From assembly GCF_023100905.1 (NCBI RefSeq), contig NZ_CP064686.1:2914001-2978000 (forward strand): a DNA stretch of 64,000 nt, given 5' to 3'. The notes under the pieces are model-generated. The model made no database searches and was not told where the DNA came from. It saw only the letters and a program-made list of their open reading frames with translations. The position numbers were made by a program, and so were the translations under genes. Each line of letters opens with the position of its first letter. Within the stretch, counting starts at the first letter, position 1. Of the stretch, positions 5,805-14,885 are shown in pieces. Origin of the DNA: Bradyrhizobium sp. 4 (GTDB taxonomy: Bacteria > Pseudomonadota > Alphaproteobacteria > Rhizobiales > Xanthobacteraceae).

Positions 5805-8708
5805 TCAGCCCTTCTTCCGGGGGCTGCGCTCAGGGGGCGGCTCCCCGTCGGGCGAGGGCGCAGCAGCTGGCTTCTCGCCACCGCCACTGTCGCTGCCCTT
5901 GCGTGCGGAGTCCTTGATGCCCTGCATGTCGCGAGCTTCCCGGATCAGGCCTGGCATCTTGGCGAGGCTGCCACCTTCGACGCCGATGTCCGCCAGAAGC
6001 GAGTCGATCAGCGGCGCCTGGACGCGGTAGCGCAGCGCCGAGTCGATCACCTCGTCGGTGGCGCTACGGCCGCCATTGCCACCATGGCCGTTGCCGTTGA
6101 GGCCATCGACCTGAAGGATGCGGATGCCCTCGATCTTCTCCATCGGCTTGACGCTCTCGCGGACGATACCCTCGATGCGGTCGAGCAGCTTTCTACGGAA
6201 CAGCGAGTAGCGCGCCTGGTCGGTCAGCACGTTCTCGGCCTCGTTGAGCATACGCTGCGCCTCGGCCTCGACTGCAGCGCGGATCCGTTCGGCTTCCGCG
6301 GCAATTCGCGTTTCCTCGGCCTGCTTCTCGGCGATCAGGATCTCCACGGTCTTACGGCGCTTCGCGATCTCGCTCTCGCGCGCGGTAATGACGCGCTCGG
6401 TGGCTTCAGTGGCATGCACCCGCGCTTCCTCGGCCGAGGCCTTGGCCGCAGATTCTTCGAGCGACTTCAGGTGAATGGCAATCGCCTTCTCCATCAGAAC
6501 GGTCTCGACCTCCTTCTCGCGATTGATTTCAAGCTTGCGCAGCTCGCGCTCGCGGCCGATGCGGGCCTCGTCGAGGCCGCGATCGGAGGCAATGCGGGCG
6601 CGGTCGACCTCTTCGCGCGCGGCAATCTCGGCTTCCTGAAGCGACTGGACACGGGCGACTTCGAGTTGTTCGATCGAACGTCGCCGTTCGATTCGGGCCG
6701 CCTCCAGCGCTTGTTCGCGCGAGACGTCCGTGGTCTCGATCTCCTTGCGCGCGACAATCTCGGCCTGCCTGACCTGGCGGTCGGCGTCGATGCGCTCGGA
6801 TTTCTTGGTCGAGAGCGCAATGACGCGGTCCTCGTCCGCGATCTCGATCGCCTTCTTGTGCTCGATGTTGAGGACTTCGCGCTTCCTGGAGGAGGTGATG
6901 CGCTCGGCTTCTAGCGCGAGATCGACGCCGATGCGCTGGCGCTCGATGGTGTCGCGACGCTTCAGCTCGGCGGCCTCGAGCACGGCTGTGCGCTCGATCT
7001 CGAGCGCACGTGTGTCACGCTCGGCCTGGATACGCTCGGCTGCAACGGACTTCTCCTGCGCGATCCGGGCGGCTTCGATGGCTTCGCGTGAGGCGATGTC
7101 GGCTTCCTCGACGGCGCGGTTGCGGGCGATCTCCAGGGAGCGCACGCGTTCTTGCTGAATGATGCGGGCAGCTTCCGTGGCTTCGCGCGCGGTGACCTCT
7201 GCGACTTCCAGCGCCTGGTTGCGTTCGATCTCCAACTGCCGCGTATTCTGCTCGACTGCGATGCGCTCGACAGCGAGCCTGTGCTCGCGGGCGATGCGCG
7301 CCGCCTCGACCGCGCGCTGCGCCTCGATCTCGGCTTCCTGGATGTTACGCACCTGCTGGATCTCCAGCGCACGAGTGCGCTCATCGGATGCGATCCGCTC
7401 GACATTGACAATCATGGTCTGGGCGATGCGGGCCTTTTCGGTCGTCTCGCGGGCAGCGATCTCGGCTTCGTCCACGGCGCGGGTCCGGTCGATCTCGCGG
7501 CGCCGGGTCTCCTCCTCGTTGGCGATGCGGGCGTCGGTCACGACGCGGTCCTGCTGGATACGCGCTTTCTCGATCGCCTCGCGGGCGGTGATCTCGGCTT
7601 CCTCGACGGTCTGCATCCGCTCGATTTCGCGCTGGCGCACCTCGCGCTCGGAAGCGATGCGGCTGGTATCGATCGAGCGCTGGTTGGCGATCCGGGCCTT
7701 CTCGATCTCTTCCCGTGCGAGCAGTTCCTTCTCCTCGATGGTGCGGGTGCGCTCGATCTCCCGCTGGCGGGTCTCACGCTCCGAGGCGATACGGGCTTCG
7801 GCGATCGCCTGGTCGTTGGCGATTCGCGCCTTCTCGATGGTTTCACGGGCGGAAATCTGCGCCTGCTCCGCTTCGGTCTCGCGCAGGGCCCGCTCGCGCG
7901 CGACCTCGGTGCGTTGCAGGGCGCGGCGCATCTCGATGTCACGCTCCTGTTCGAGGCGCGCCGTCTCGCTTTCGCGCTCGATCTCGAGCGCCTGCCGCTC
8001 GGCCTCCAGGTTGCGAGAGCGGATCTTGATCATCGAATCCTGCTCGATGTCGTTGCGCAGCTTGCGCTTGGCCTCGATATCCTCCATCAGGCGGGTCAGA
8101 CCTTCGGCGTCGAAACGGTTCGAGGGGTTGAAGAATTCGAGATCGGTCTGGTCAAGATCGGTGATCGCGACTGATTCCAGCTCGAGTCCGTTCTGCGCGA
8201 GGGCCTCTGCCGCGTTCGCCTTGAGGCGGGCGACGTACTCGCCGCGTTGCTCGTGCATCTGTTCGAGGGTCATCTCCGAGGCAACGGACCGAATGGCCGA
8301 GATGAATTTGCCGGCGAGGAGGGCGTGGAGCTGCTCGGGCTCCATGGTACGGCGGCCGAGCGTGGCGGCCGCGATAGACACGGCTTCGCGAGTCGCCTGG
8401 ACTCGGACATAGAAATCGGCCTCGATGTCGACGCGCATGCGATCACGGGTGATCACGGCGTCCTGCCGCGAGCGCACGATGCCCATCGGCTGCACGTTCA
8501 TGTTGACCGGCGTGTAGTCGTGGATGAACGGCAGCACGAAGGCGCCGCCGTTGATCACAACGCGCTCGCCGAGCAGGCCGGTACGAACGAATGAGGTCTC
8601 CTTGGACGAGCGGTGATAGAGCCAGTTCACGATGTAGACGCCGACCACGATCACCACGACGGCGACGATCAGCCAAAGGATCAATTCACCGACCAGAGTC
8701 CCTGACAT
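5805..8708 (-). CDS. Giant flotillin/SPFH protein with hendecad coiled-coil
   Basis: This 967-residue inner-membrane protein has one transmembrane helix at about 9-30, an SPFH/band-7 domain at about 35-200, a very long charged coiled coil at about 205-825, and a C-terminal flotillin-like tail (LFRRKLLDRIEGIVRESVKP) followed by a Gly/Pro-rich disordered end. Bacterial flotillins of the YqiK/FloT type are about 500-570 residues; the extra length is an 11-residue repeat array (separate entry). Flotillins form large membrane-attached ring or cage assemblies that organise membrane proteins. In this operon it lies between the transporter/Tm-1 genes and the Mo hydroxylase, which suggests a scaffold for them. 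Start ATG at 8708. Confidence 0.9.
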   Translation of the reverse strand: MSGTLVGELILWLIVAVVVIVVGVYIVNWLYHRSSKETSFVRTGLLGERVVINGGAFVLPFIHDYTPVNMNVQPMGIVRSRQDAVITRDRMRVDIEADFYVRVQATREAVSIAAATLGRRTMEPEQLHALLAGKFISAIRSVASEMTLEQMHEQRGEYVARLKANAAEALAQNGLELESVAITDLDQTDLEFFNPSNRFDAEGLTRLMEDIEAKRKLRNDIEQDSMIKIRSRNLEAERQALEIERESETARLEQERDIEMRRALQRTEVARERALRETEAEQAQISARETIEKARIANDQAIAEARIASERETRQREIERTRTIEEKELLAREEIEKARIANQRSIDTSRIASEREVRQREIERMQTVEEAEITAREAIEKARIQQDRVVTDARIANEEETRRREIDRTRAVDEAEIAARETTEKARIAQTMIVNVERIASDERTRALEIQQVRNIQEAEIEAQRAVEAARIAREHRLAVERIAVEQNTRQLEIERNQALEVAEVTAREATEAARIIQQERVRSLEIARNRAVEEADIASREAIEAARIAQEKSVAAERIQAERDTRALEIERTAVLEAAELKRRDTIERQRIGVDLALEAERITSSRKREVLNIEHKKAIEIADEDRVIALSTKKSERIDADRQVRQAEIVARKEIETTDVSREQALEAARIERRRSIEQLEVARVQSLQEAEIAAREEVDRARIASDRGLDEARIGRERELRKLEINREKEVETVLMEKAIAIHLKSLEESAAKASAEEARVHATEATERVITARESEIAKRRKTVEILIAEKQAEETRIAAEAERIRAAVEAEAQRMLNEAENVLTDQARYSLFRRKLLDRIEGIVRESVKPMEKIEGIRILQVDGLNGNGHGGNGGRSATDEVIDSALRYRVQAPLIDSLLADIGVEGGSLAKMPGLIREARDMQGIKDSARKGSDSGGGEKPAAAPSPDGEPPPERSPRKKG
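6492..7853 (-). repeat. Coding hendecad repeat array inside flotillin
   Basis: Residues 286-626 are exactly 31 consecutive 11-residue units ending in RI, EI or a similar hydrophobic pair. They are grouped into 44-residue (132-bp) superunits such as TAREAIEKARI / QQDRVVTDARI / ANEEETRRREI / DRTRAVDEAEI. One superunit (506-538) is 33 residues, a clean loss of one hendecad. After a 14-residue insert (627-640, 11+3) the array resumes for nine more hendecads (641-739). Eleven-residue periodicity is typical of right-handed or straight coiled coils. The repeated DNA also produces long antisense open frames that are not genes. Confidence 0.9.
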
Positions 8709-8733
8709 GTTTCTCTCCCTCGACCTTTCGGCG

Positions 8734-9567
8734 TTATCGCGAGCCGATCGCCTTGAATTTGCGAACCTGATCCGTCAGCGCCCGTTCGACCGGCAGCCGC
8801 TCCATCGAGGAGGCGCCGTAGAAGCCGTGGCAATTTCGTGTGTTCCTCATGATGAAATCAGCATCGTCCGGATCGGAGATCGGTCCGCCATGAGCGAGCA
8901 CCAGAATGTCCGGATTGACGCCGAGCGCGGCGGAGGCCCAGGTGTCGATGTGCGCCGGGCAATCCGTCAGCTTGAGTGCGGTCTGCGCGCCGATGGTGCC
9001 CCCGGTCGTCAGGCCCAGATGACAGACGATGATATCTGCGCCCGCGATCGCCATCGCGGCGGCTTCCTTCTCGCTAAAGACGTAGGGCGTCGTCAGCAGG
9101 TCCTTCTCGCGTGCCTTTGCGATCATGTCGATCTCGAGCGCATAGGACATGCCGGTCTCTTCGAGATTGGCGCGGAACACGCCGTCGATAAGGCCGACGG
9201 TCGGAAAGTTCTGCACACCGGCGAAGCCGAGCGCTTTCAATTGGTCCAGAAAAAGATCCATGTCGCGGAACGGATCGGTCCCATTGACGCCGGCGAGCAC
9301 TGGCGTCCTGGTCACGACGGGCAGCACTTCGCCGGCCATCTCCAGCACGATGGCGTTGGCGTCGCCGTAAGCCATCAATCCCGCGAGCGAGCCTCGGCCG
9401 GCCATTCGGTAGCGGCCGGAATTGTAGATGACGATGAGGTCGACACCGCCGGCCTCCTCGCATTTGGCCGAAAGGCCGGTGCCGGCGCCGCCGCCGACGA
9501 TGGGCTCGCCGCGCCTTGCCATGTCGCGGAAGCGCTTCAACAGTGCAGCGCGTTCAAACCGGGCCAT
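8734..9567 (-). CDS. TIM-barrel 'phosphoenolpyruvate hydrolase-like' protein (Tm-1 C-terminal homologue)
   Basis: This 277-residue protein belongs to the PEP hydrolase-like TIM-barrel family (Pfam PF09370 by recall). Visible landmarks are GGGAGTGLSAKCEEAGG near the N-terminus, IVIYNSGRYRMAGRGSLAG (about 45-63), PVLAGVNGTDPF (about 89-100), GVQNFPTVGLIDG and a C-terminal HGGPISDPDDADF. The family is found fused to, or next to, UPF0261/Tm-1-like ATP-binding domains; in plants both halves form the Tm-1 virus-resistance protein. Here the UPF0261 half is in the gene just upstream, 3 bp away. The reaction is not established. Confidence 0.85.
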   Translation of the reverse strand: MARFERAALLKRFRDMARRGEPIVGGGAGTGLSAKCEEAGGVDLIVIYNSGRYRMAGRGSLAGLMAYGDANAIVLEMAGEVLPVVTRTPVLAGVNGTDPFRDMDLFLDQLKALGFAGVQNFPTVGLIDGVFRANLEETGMSYALEIDMIAKAREKDLLTTPYVFSEKEAAAMAIAGADIIVCHLGLTTGGTIGAQTALKLTDCPAHIDTWASAALGVNPDILVLAHGGPISDPDDADFIMRNTRNCHGFYGASSMERLPVERALTDQVRKFKAIGSR

Positions 9568-9570
9568 CGG

Positions 9571-11784
9571 TCACCTCGCTAGTCTCCGGCGCGCCCCAGT
9601 GCGGCCGAACAGTGTTCGGAACGCGCTGACAATGGTGGAGGCGAACTCGGGGTCATTGATGTTCTTGGGAACGCGGATGAGCTGACGATTGGCGGTCTGC
9701 CGCACGTTGCGCTCAAGCGTGCGGAACAGCGCCGCATCAGTGTCCGGATCCCAGAACGGCTGTCCTCGCGCGTCGAGCGCGGAGACGCCCCCCTCGGGCA
9801 GGAAGAAGCGCACCGGGCCGTCCATCCGGTTGAGTCGATCGGAGATCCAGTGCGCCATGCGCTCGTTCTCCTCCGCCGTGGTCCGCATCAAGGTAACCTG
9901 CGGGTTGTGGACGTGGAATTTCCTGCCGCGGTAGCGCTCCGGGATGGTCTCGGGCGCGCCGAAATTCACCATGTCCAGCGCGCCCGCCGAGCCGACATAA
10001 GGCACCCGGCTGCGGATGATGGCGCCGAAGCGGTCGTCGGTCGCCGGGAACACGCCACCCATCAGGAGGTCCCCGACCTCCGTGGTCGTGAGGTCGATGA
10101 CGCCTGCAAGCTGCCCGGAATCGACGAGTGCCTCCATTGAGCGCCCGCCGACGCCGGTGGCGTGGAAAACCAGGCACTCGAAATCTTCGCGCAAGTCGGC
10201 CGCGATCTTCTGCACCGCCGGCGTAGTGACACCAAACATGGTGATGCCGACCGACGGCAATCCGCTGTCGCTCCGATCCTTTCCTGCATGCTGATCAAGG
10301 CGCGCCTTGACCATGCCGGCCAGCGCGTTGGCGCCGTTGGCCAGCACGGCGCGCGAGATCGAGTTGAGGCCCTGCACGTCGGCGACCGAATGCATCATGG
10401 TGATGTCCGCGGGGCCGACATAGGGCCCGACGTCACCGGAGGCGATGGACGAGATGATGAGCTTCGGCACTCCGACGGGAAGAGTTCGCATACCGGGCGC
10501 GACCAGCGACGCTGCGCCCGAGCCGCCGGCCGAAATCACGCCGGCAACATTGCTCTGGCGCCGCAGCCAGCTGGCGAAGGCCTCGGCCATCGCGGTGACG
10601 GCGGCGCCGCGGTCGGGTCCGAATACCGCCGATCCGCCGCGGCCATGGTTCAATGCGATCTCCTGGGCGGAGACGTCGCTGGTCGCGTGCCTGCCGCTGG
10701 TGGAGACATCGACCAGTCGGGTTCGCAGGCCGGTCCCGGCGATGATGTCGCGGATGAAGCGGAGCTCGGTGCCCTTGGTGTCGAGCGTACCGACGACGAG
10801 CACGACCGGAGAGCCCTGCGTTTGTGCCGCGACCGGTTCGCGCCGGCGTCGTGCCGTCTCGTCGAGACGCATCACCTGTGTCGAGAACGTGCGGGCCGCG
10901 GCCTCGATGCGGGCGATCGGCACCGGTTGCGACCAGCGTGTCGGCGGCGTCGGGTTGGACATGTAGATGCGGATCGCGCCGCCTGGCCGCATCTGCTGCG
11001 GAGAAGGCTTCGGTTCCGTATCCGCCGGCGGCACGTCGAGGTCGAGCTCGAGTCCGGCGTGCATTCCGACACCGAGCAGGCGCTGCTGCAGTTCTCGATC
11101 GGCGGCAAGCCGCACCGAATCGATGATGCGGTTGACGCGGCCGTTGACCATGATCGCGACGTTACGCGACACGGCCGTCGCCACGCCGATATTCTGCTCG
11201 ATCACGAGCACGGACATCTCGCCGTCCTCGCCAAGCCGTAGCAGCATCTCCTCGACCTGGGCCACGATGACCGGCGCGAGCCCCTCGGTGGGCTCGTCCA
11301 TGATCAGGAGCCGCGGGTTGGTGAGCAACGCGCGGGAGATCGCAAGCATTTGTTGTTCGCCGCCGGAGAGCTGGCCGCCGCCGTGATCCTTGCGCTCGGC
11401 CAACCGCGGAAACGTCTTGTAGATGCGCTCGACCGTCCAGGCGCCGCGGCGCAAGCCGGCGGCAAGCTGCAGATGCTCGTCGACACTGAGCGAACGCCAT
11501 AGCCGCCGGCCCTGCGGAACGTAGCCGACGCCGAGTCGGGCTATGTGGGCAGGCGGCTGTCGGGTGATGTCATCGCCGCGGATGCGGATCGAGCCGCCGC
11601 TGACCGGCACCAGCCCCATGATGGCCTTGCACAGCGTGGTCTTGCCCATGCCGTTGCGGCCGACGACCGAGAACACGCCGGCCTCGAGCGTCAGGTCCAC
11701 GCCCTGCAGTGCGTGCGAATGGCCGTAATAGACGTCCAGGCCGCGGACTTCGAGCGCGGCGGCGGTACGGCGGACCTCACTCAT
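9571..11784 (-). CDS. LivF-type ABC ATPase fused to Tm-1-like (UPF0261) ATP-binding domain
   Basis: This is a 737-residue fusion. Residues 8-240 are a complete branched-chain-amino-acid-type ABC ATPase: Walker A GRNGMGKTT at 42-50, LSGGEQQ at 139-145, Walker B LLIMDEP at 159-165, H-loop region replaced by the LivF-type IEQN. After a linker (about 240-325) comes a full UPF0261/Tm-1-like domain starting VVLVVGTLDTKGTELRF at 327 and containing the GGSGAASLVAPGM and HATGVGGRSMEAL motifs. The start overlaps the livG stop by 8 bp. Fusion of an importer ATPase to a presumed metabolic ATP-binding domain is unusual; the Tm-1-like part may act on the imported compound. That role is inference. Confidence 0.9.
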   Translation of the reverse strand: MSEVRRTAAALEVRGLDVYYGHSHALQGVDLTLEAGVFSVVGRNGMGKTTLCKAIMGLVPVSGGSIRIRGDDITRQPPAHIARLGVGYVPQGRRLWRSLSVDEHLQLAAGLRRGAWTVERIYKTFPRLAERKDHGGGQLSGGEQQMLAISRALLTNPRLLIMDEPTEGLAPVIVAQVEEMLLRLGEDGEMSVLVIEQNIGVATAVSRNVAIMVNGRVNRIIDSVRLAADRELQQRLLGVGMHAGLELDLDVPPADTEPKPSPQQMRPGGAIRIYMSNPTPPTRWSQPVPIARIEAAARTFSTQVMRLDETARRRREPVAAQTQGSPVVLVVGTLDTKGTELRFIRDIIAGTGLRTRLVDVSTSGRHATSDVSAQEIALNHGRGGSAVFGPDRGAAVTAMAEAFASWLRRQSNVAGVISAGGSGAASLVAPGMRTLPVGVPKLIISSIASGDVGPYVGPADITMMHSVADVQGLNSISRAVLANGANALAGMVKARLDQHAGKDRSDSGLPSVGITMFGVTTPAVQKIAADLREDFECLVFHATGVGGRSMEALVDSGQLAGVIDLTTTEVGDLLMGGVFPATDDRFGAIIRSRVPYVGSAGALDMVNFGAPETIPERYRGRKFHVHNPQVTLMRTTAEENERMAHWISDRLNRMDGPVRFFLPEGGVSALDARGQPFWDPDTDAALFRTLERNVRQTANRQLIRVPKNINDPEFASTIVSAFRTLFGRTGARRRLAR

Positions 11785-12559
11785 GGCCGCCTCCGAGGTA
11801 AAGCTCCTGCACTTCGGGATCGGACTCGATCTCCTGCGGACGGCCTTCCTTGAAGATCCGCCCGTTGTGCATCATTGTGACGCTCTCGACGACGCGCAGG
11901 GCCACGTCCATGTCGTGCTCGATGATGATGTAACCGATATGCGCGGGCAGGGAGGTCAATATCTCGATCAGCTCGGCACGCTCGGTCGGCGACAGTCCCG
12001 CGGCGGGTTCATCGAACAGGACGAATCGCGGCGCGCCGGCAAGCGCAAGTGCAATCTCGAGCTGGCGCTGCTGGCCATGCGCGAGCTCGGCAACGCGCTG
12101 ATCCTTCACGCCCGAGAGATGGACGGCCTGCACGAGATTTTCGGCCGCGTGCATCAACGCATCGTTCTGACCGGGGCGGAGAAACGAGAAGCGCCCGCGT
12201 GAGACGCCCCGGCAGGCGAGGTAGACATTGTCCTGGACGGTGAGGCCTGGAAACAGCGCGGAGATCTGGTAAGTCCGGCGCAGGCCACGGCGGATGCGCT
12301 CATAGGGCGGGAAGTGCGTGACGTCCTCGCCGAAGAAGCGGATGGTGCCACTAGAAGGTGGGAAGTCGCCGGTGATACAGTTGAACAGCGTGGTCTTGCC
12401 GGCGCCGTTGGAGCCAAGCACGGCGCGCCGTTCGCCGGGGCGGACGGTAATAGTGATGTCGGTGAGTGCCGCGAGCGCGCCGAACAGACGCGTCACGCCG
12501 CGCAGCTCCAGCGCCGCGCCGGCGCCCACGACAGAGAGGCGTTGCGCGACGCTATCCAT
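11777..12559 (-). CDS. livG: ABC transporter ATP-binding protein, LivG type
   Basis: This 260-residue ATPase has Walker A GSNGAGKTTL, the signature LAHGQQRQLEIA, Walker B RFVLFDEPAAGLSP and H-loop IIEHDMDVAL, all typical of LivG of the branched-chain amino acid importer family. I chose the ATG at 12559 (MDSVAQRLSVV), which has AAGGAT upstream and overlaps the livM stop by 8 bp. A longer version from 12610 is possible but has a weaker ribosome site and a 59-bp overlap. It pairs with the LivF half of the next gene to drive LivHM. Confidence 0.93.
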   Translation of the reverse strand: MDSVAQRLSVVGAGAALELRGVTRLFGALAALTDITITVRPGERRAVLGSNGAGKTTLFNCITGDFPPSSGTIRFFGEDVTHFPPYERIRRGLRRTYQISALFPGLTVQDNVYLACRGVSRGRFSFLRPGQNDALMHAAENLVQAVHLSGVKDQRVAELAHGQQRQLEIALALAGAPRFVLFDEPAAGLSPTERAELIEILTSLPAHIGYIIIEHDMDVALRVVESVTMMHNGRIFKEGRPQEIESDPEVQELYLGGGHE

Positions 12560-13673
12560 GGGGGGATCCTTGGCCAAGTTCTCGGCCAGGTTCCCGGCCA
12601 TGTCGTCCATTTGAACTTGCCGCGCCGGAGCGTTGGCGGCGCCGCCAGCTCTGCCAGAGCCCGATGACGCCGTCCGAGGACCAGAACACGATGGCGAGGA
12701 AGCCGAGGCCGATCAGGAGCCGAAAGCGGTTGCCGTCGAGCCCCAGCTTGACCAGGAAGTCGAGTGCGAAGGTGCGCAGCAGCACGAAGATCAGCGCGCC
12801 GATAAAGGGTCCGACGGGGCGCGTGATGCCGCCGACGATCGCGATGATGAGGATATCGATGCACGCTCCAACGCTCACGGATCCCGGCGAAATCTGCCGG
12901 TAGTTCCAGACCTGGAGTACCCCAGCCAGCGCCGCGACGAAGGACGCGAAGGCGTAGGCCGCAACGCGATGCGCATTGACGTTGAAGCCGAGCGCTGCCA
13001 TGCGGCGGGGATTGTCGCGTACGCCTTGCAGCGCGAGGCCGAACGGTGCGCGGGAGATGTAGTCCACGGCGAAGTAGCACAGCGCGGCTACCGCGAGGAC
13101 GATATAATAGAAGGGAATGTCGGCACGCCAGTTGACGCCCCAGAAATGCGGCGTGGCAACGGTATTGATGCCGGTATGGCCGTTGAAAATCGCCCAGTTC
13201 TGGTTGGTGAAATAATAGAACGCCGCGCCGATCGCGAGCGTGATCATGATGGTGTAGATGCCCTCGGTGCGTACCGCCAGCGCGCCGCCGAGCGTGCCGA
13301 AGATGGTCGCGAGCGCGAGCGCCATCGGGACCGCAAGCCACCACGGCCATCCCAGGCTGATATTGGCGTTGCCGCTGACGCCAAACACCGCGACCATATA
13401 GGCGGAGAAACCCGCGATGGTGAGCTGCATCAGGCTAACCATGCCGCCATAGCCGGCAAGAAACATCAGACTCAGCGCCATCGTTCCGAGGATCAGCGTG
13501 GTCGCAAAGATCTCGATCAGGAAGAAGCCGTTGGCGATCAGGGGCATGATCAGGAGAATGGCTGCGACGGTCCAGGCCGCCGGATTGTCGATCTCCGGCC
13601 ATCCGCGCAATCTGGAGCGTTGCACAGCAGCGGTGGGACGAACCGGGACGCGGGCGTCGTGAGCGAGGGACAT
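12552..13673 (-). CDS. livM: ABC transporter permease, LivM type
   Basis: This 373-residue inner-membrane permease has the LivM layout: about ten hydrophobic segments, the conserved loop GYGGMVSLMQLTIAGFSAYM near residues 73-92, and the cytoplasmic RAPFGLALQGVRDNPRRMAALGFN coupling region (about 208-231, quoted only in part by position). The C-terminal 30 residues are basic and low-complexity. Its start is one base after the livH stop and its end overlaps livG. It forms the translocation channel with LivH. Confidence 0.93.
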   Translation of the reverse strand: MSLAHDARVPVRPTAAVQRSRLRGWPEIDNPAAWTVAAILLIMPLIANGFFLIEIFATTLILGTMALSLMFLAGYGGMVSLMQLTIAGFSAYMVAVFGVSGNANISLGWPWWLAVPMALALATIFGTLGGALAVRTEGIYTIMITLAIGAAFYYFTNQNWAIFNGHTGINTVATPHFWGVNWRADIPFYYIVLAVAALCYFAVDYISRAPFGLALQGVRDNPRRMAALGFNVNAHRVAAYAFASFVAALAGVLQVWNYRQISPGSVSVGACIDILIIAIVGGITRPVGPFIGALIFVLLRTFALDFLVKLGLDGNRFRLLIGLGFLAIVFWSSDGVIGLWQSWRRRQRSGAASSNGRHGREPGRELGQGSPHG

Positions 13674-13674
13674 G

Positions 13675-14685
13675 TCAGCGCCTCGCCAACAGGCCCTGCG
13701 GCCGAATTGCCAGCACCAGAACCATGATCAGGAAGGTCACGACGATGGCGTAGGTTGGGATGTAGACGGAGCCGAGCTGCTCGGCGAGGCCGATGATAAG
13801 CGCGCCCAGCGCAGCCCCCGGGATCGAGCCCATGCCGCCGACGATCACGACGACGAGGGAGGCGAGCAGGAAGCGGATATCTTCGCCGGGCGAGAGCGAC
13901 TGGAACGTTCCGCCGACGACCCCGGCGACGCCGGCGAGGCCGGCGCCGAGCGCAAACACCACCACGAAAACGAGTTGGATCCGCACTCCGGTCGCCGCCA
14001 GGATGTCGCGATCGTCGACGCCGGCGCGGATGATCATGCCGATGCGCGTGCGGTTGAGCGCCAGCCACATCGCCACGCCGATCACGACGGAGGCGGCGAA
14101 GATCACGAGTCGGACCATGGGATAGCGGAGATAGACCGGCTCGCCTGAGGATTTGACCGCGGTGACCAGCGGCAGCTCCACAGGTCCGATCAACCAGTTC
14201 GGGGTCTGGATCTGATAGAAATCGCCGCCGCAGGCCCACAGCATCAAATCGGCGAACACGATCGAGAGACCGATCGTCACCATGGTCTGGCGCAGGTCCT
14301 GGCCCTCCATGCGGCGGAAGACGAGGACCTGGAGCAGGACGCCGACCAGTGCCGTCAGGATGAAAGCGACGATGAAGCTGAGGACCCATGAACCGGTCGC
14401 GGCGCTGATGGCGTAGCCGACATAGCCGCCGAACAAATAGAGCGAGCCGTGTGCGAGGTTGACGTTGCGCATCAGGCCGAAGATCAGCGTAAAACCGCTG
14501 GCGACGAGGAAATAGAGACCGCCGAGTGTGATGCCGTTGAAGAGAGCGTTGAGGAAGACCCGCTTGCGGCCGAACGCATCTTCAACGCCCTGCGGCCAGA
14601 CCGCGAAAATCAGCCAGAGTCCTAACGCGATCGCAATGATGACGATCAGTGCCCAGGCGGGATGGCGTTCGACAAAGCGGGTCAT
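13675..14685 (-). CDS. livH: ABC transporter permease, LivH type
   Basis: This 336-residue permease has about eight transmembrane segments, the LivH motif LINGITLGGLYFLVA-like stretch (FNGITLGGLYFLVASGF at about 49-65), LRQTMVTIGLSIV, and the coupling region RAGVDDRDILAATGVR. It heads the livH-livM-livG-livF/Tm-1 series. The 200 bp upstream contain a REP-like palindrome and a GCACGTG site. An AraC-family gene precedes it on the same strand, so livH may have its own promoter. Confidence 0.92.
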   Translation of the reverse strand: MTRFVERHPAWALIVIIAIALGLWLIFAVWPQGVEDAFGRKRVFLNALFNGITLGGLYFLVASGFTLIFGLMRNVNLAHGSLYLFGGYVGYAISAATGSWVLSFIVAFILTALVGVLLQVLVFRRMEGQDLRQTMVTIGLSIVFADLMLWACGGDFYQIQTPNWLIGPVELPLVTAVKSSGEPVYLRYPMVRLVIFAASVVIGVAMWLALNRTRIGMIIRAGVDDRDILAATGVRIQLVFVVVFALGAGLAGVAGVVGGTFQSLSPGEDIRFLLASLVVVIVGGMGSIPGAALGALIIGLAEQLGSVYIPTYAIVVTFLIMVLVLAIRPQGLLARR

Positions 14686-14718
14686 GATCGCCGCTCCGTC
14701 TTCACGTCACCCCATCTC

Positions 14719-14738
14719 CCGCCCCGCAAGCGGGGCGG
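14719..14738. repeat. REP-like GC-rich palindrome
   Basis: CCGCCCCGC-AA-GCGGGGCGG is a perfect 9-bp inverted repeat with a 2-base centre in the intergenic region between araC and livH. Similar CCCCGCAAGCGGGG palindromes are, by recall, abundant intergenic repeats in bradyrhizobia. No T-run follows it on either strand, so a REP-type element or an attenuating hairpin fits better than an intrinsic terminator. No second copy was seen in this window. Confidence 0.55.
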
Positions 14739-14885
14739 AGGGGCACGCAGACCGTTGCCGGCCGCAAGCCCTGCCATGCACGTGCGCTCCCTATCGCGCG
14801 CGATCCTCGTTTCGGGACCGCGTTTGGCGCATCCTAATGCGGCTGTAAGGGAGGCGCTTGATCGTGAGTATCTTTTCGCGTGGCC

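Noticed and set aside
7152..8412. Long plus-strand open frames (340 and 417 codons) opposite the flotillin gene
   Set aside because: They mirror the 132-bp coding repeat in antisense, have repetitive low-complexity translations and no ribosome site; the minus-strand frame has clear SPFH and coiled-coil features.
12560..12610. Longer LivG start at 12610
   Set aside because: Would overlap livM by 59 bp and has a weaker ribosome site than ATG 12559.
12633..13727. 364-codon plus-strand frame opposite livM
   Set aside because: Charged, compositionally odd antisense translation typical of high-GC shadows; livM on the other strand has clear permease motifs.
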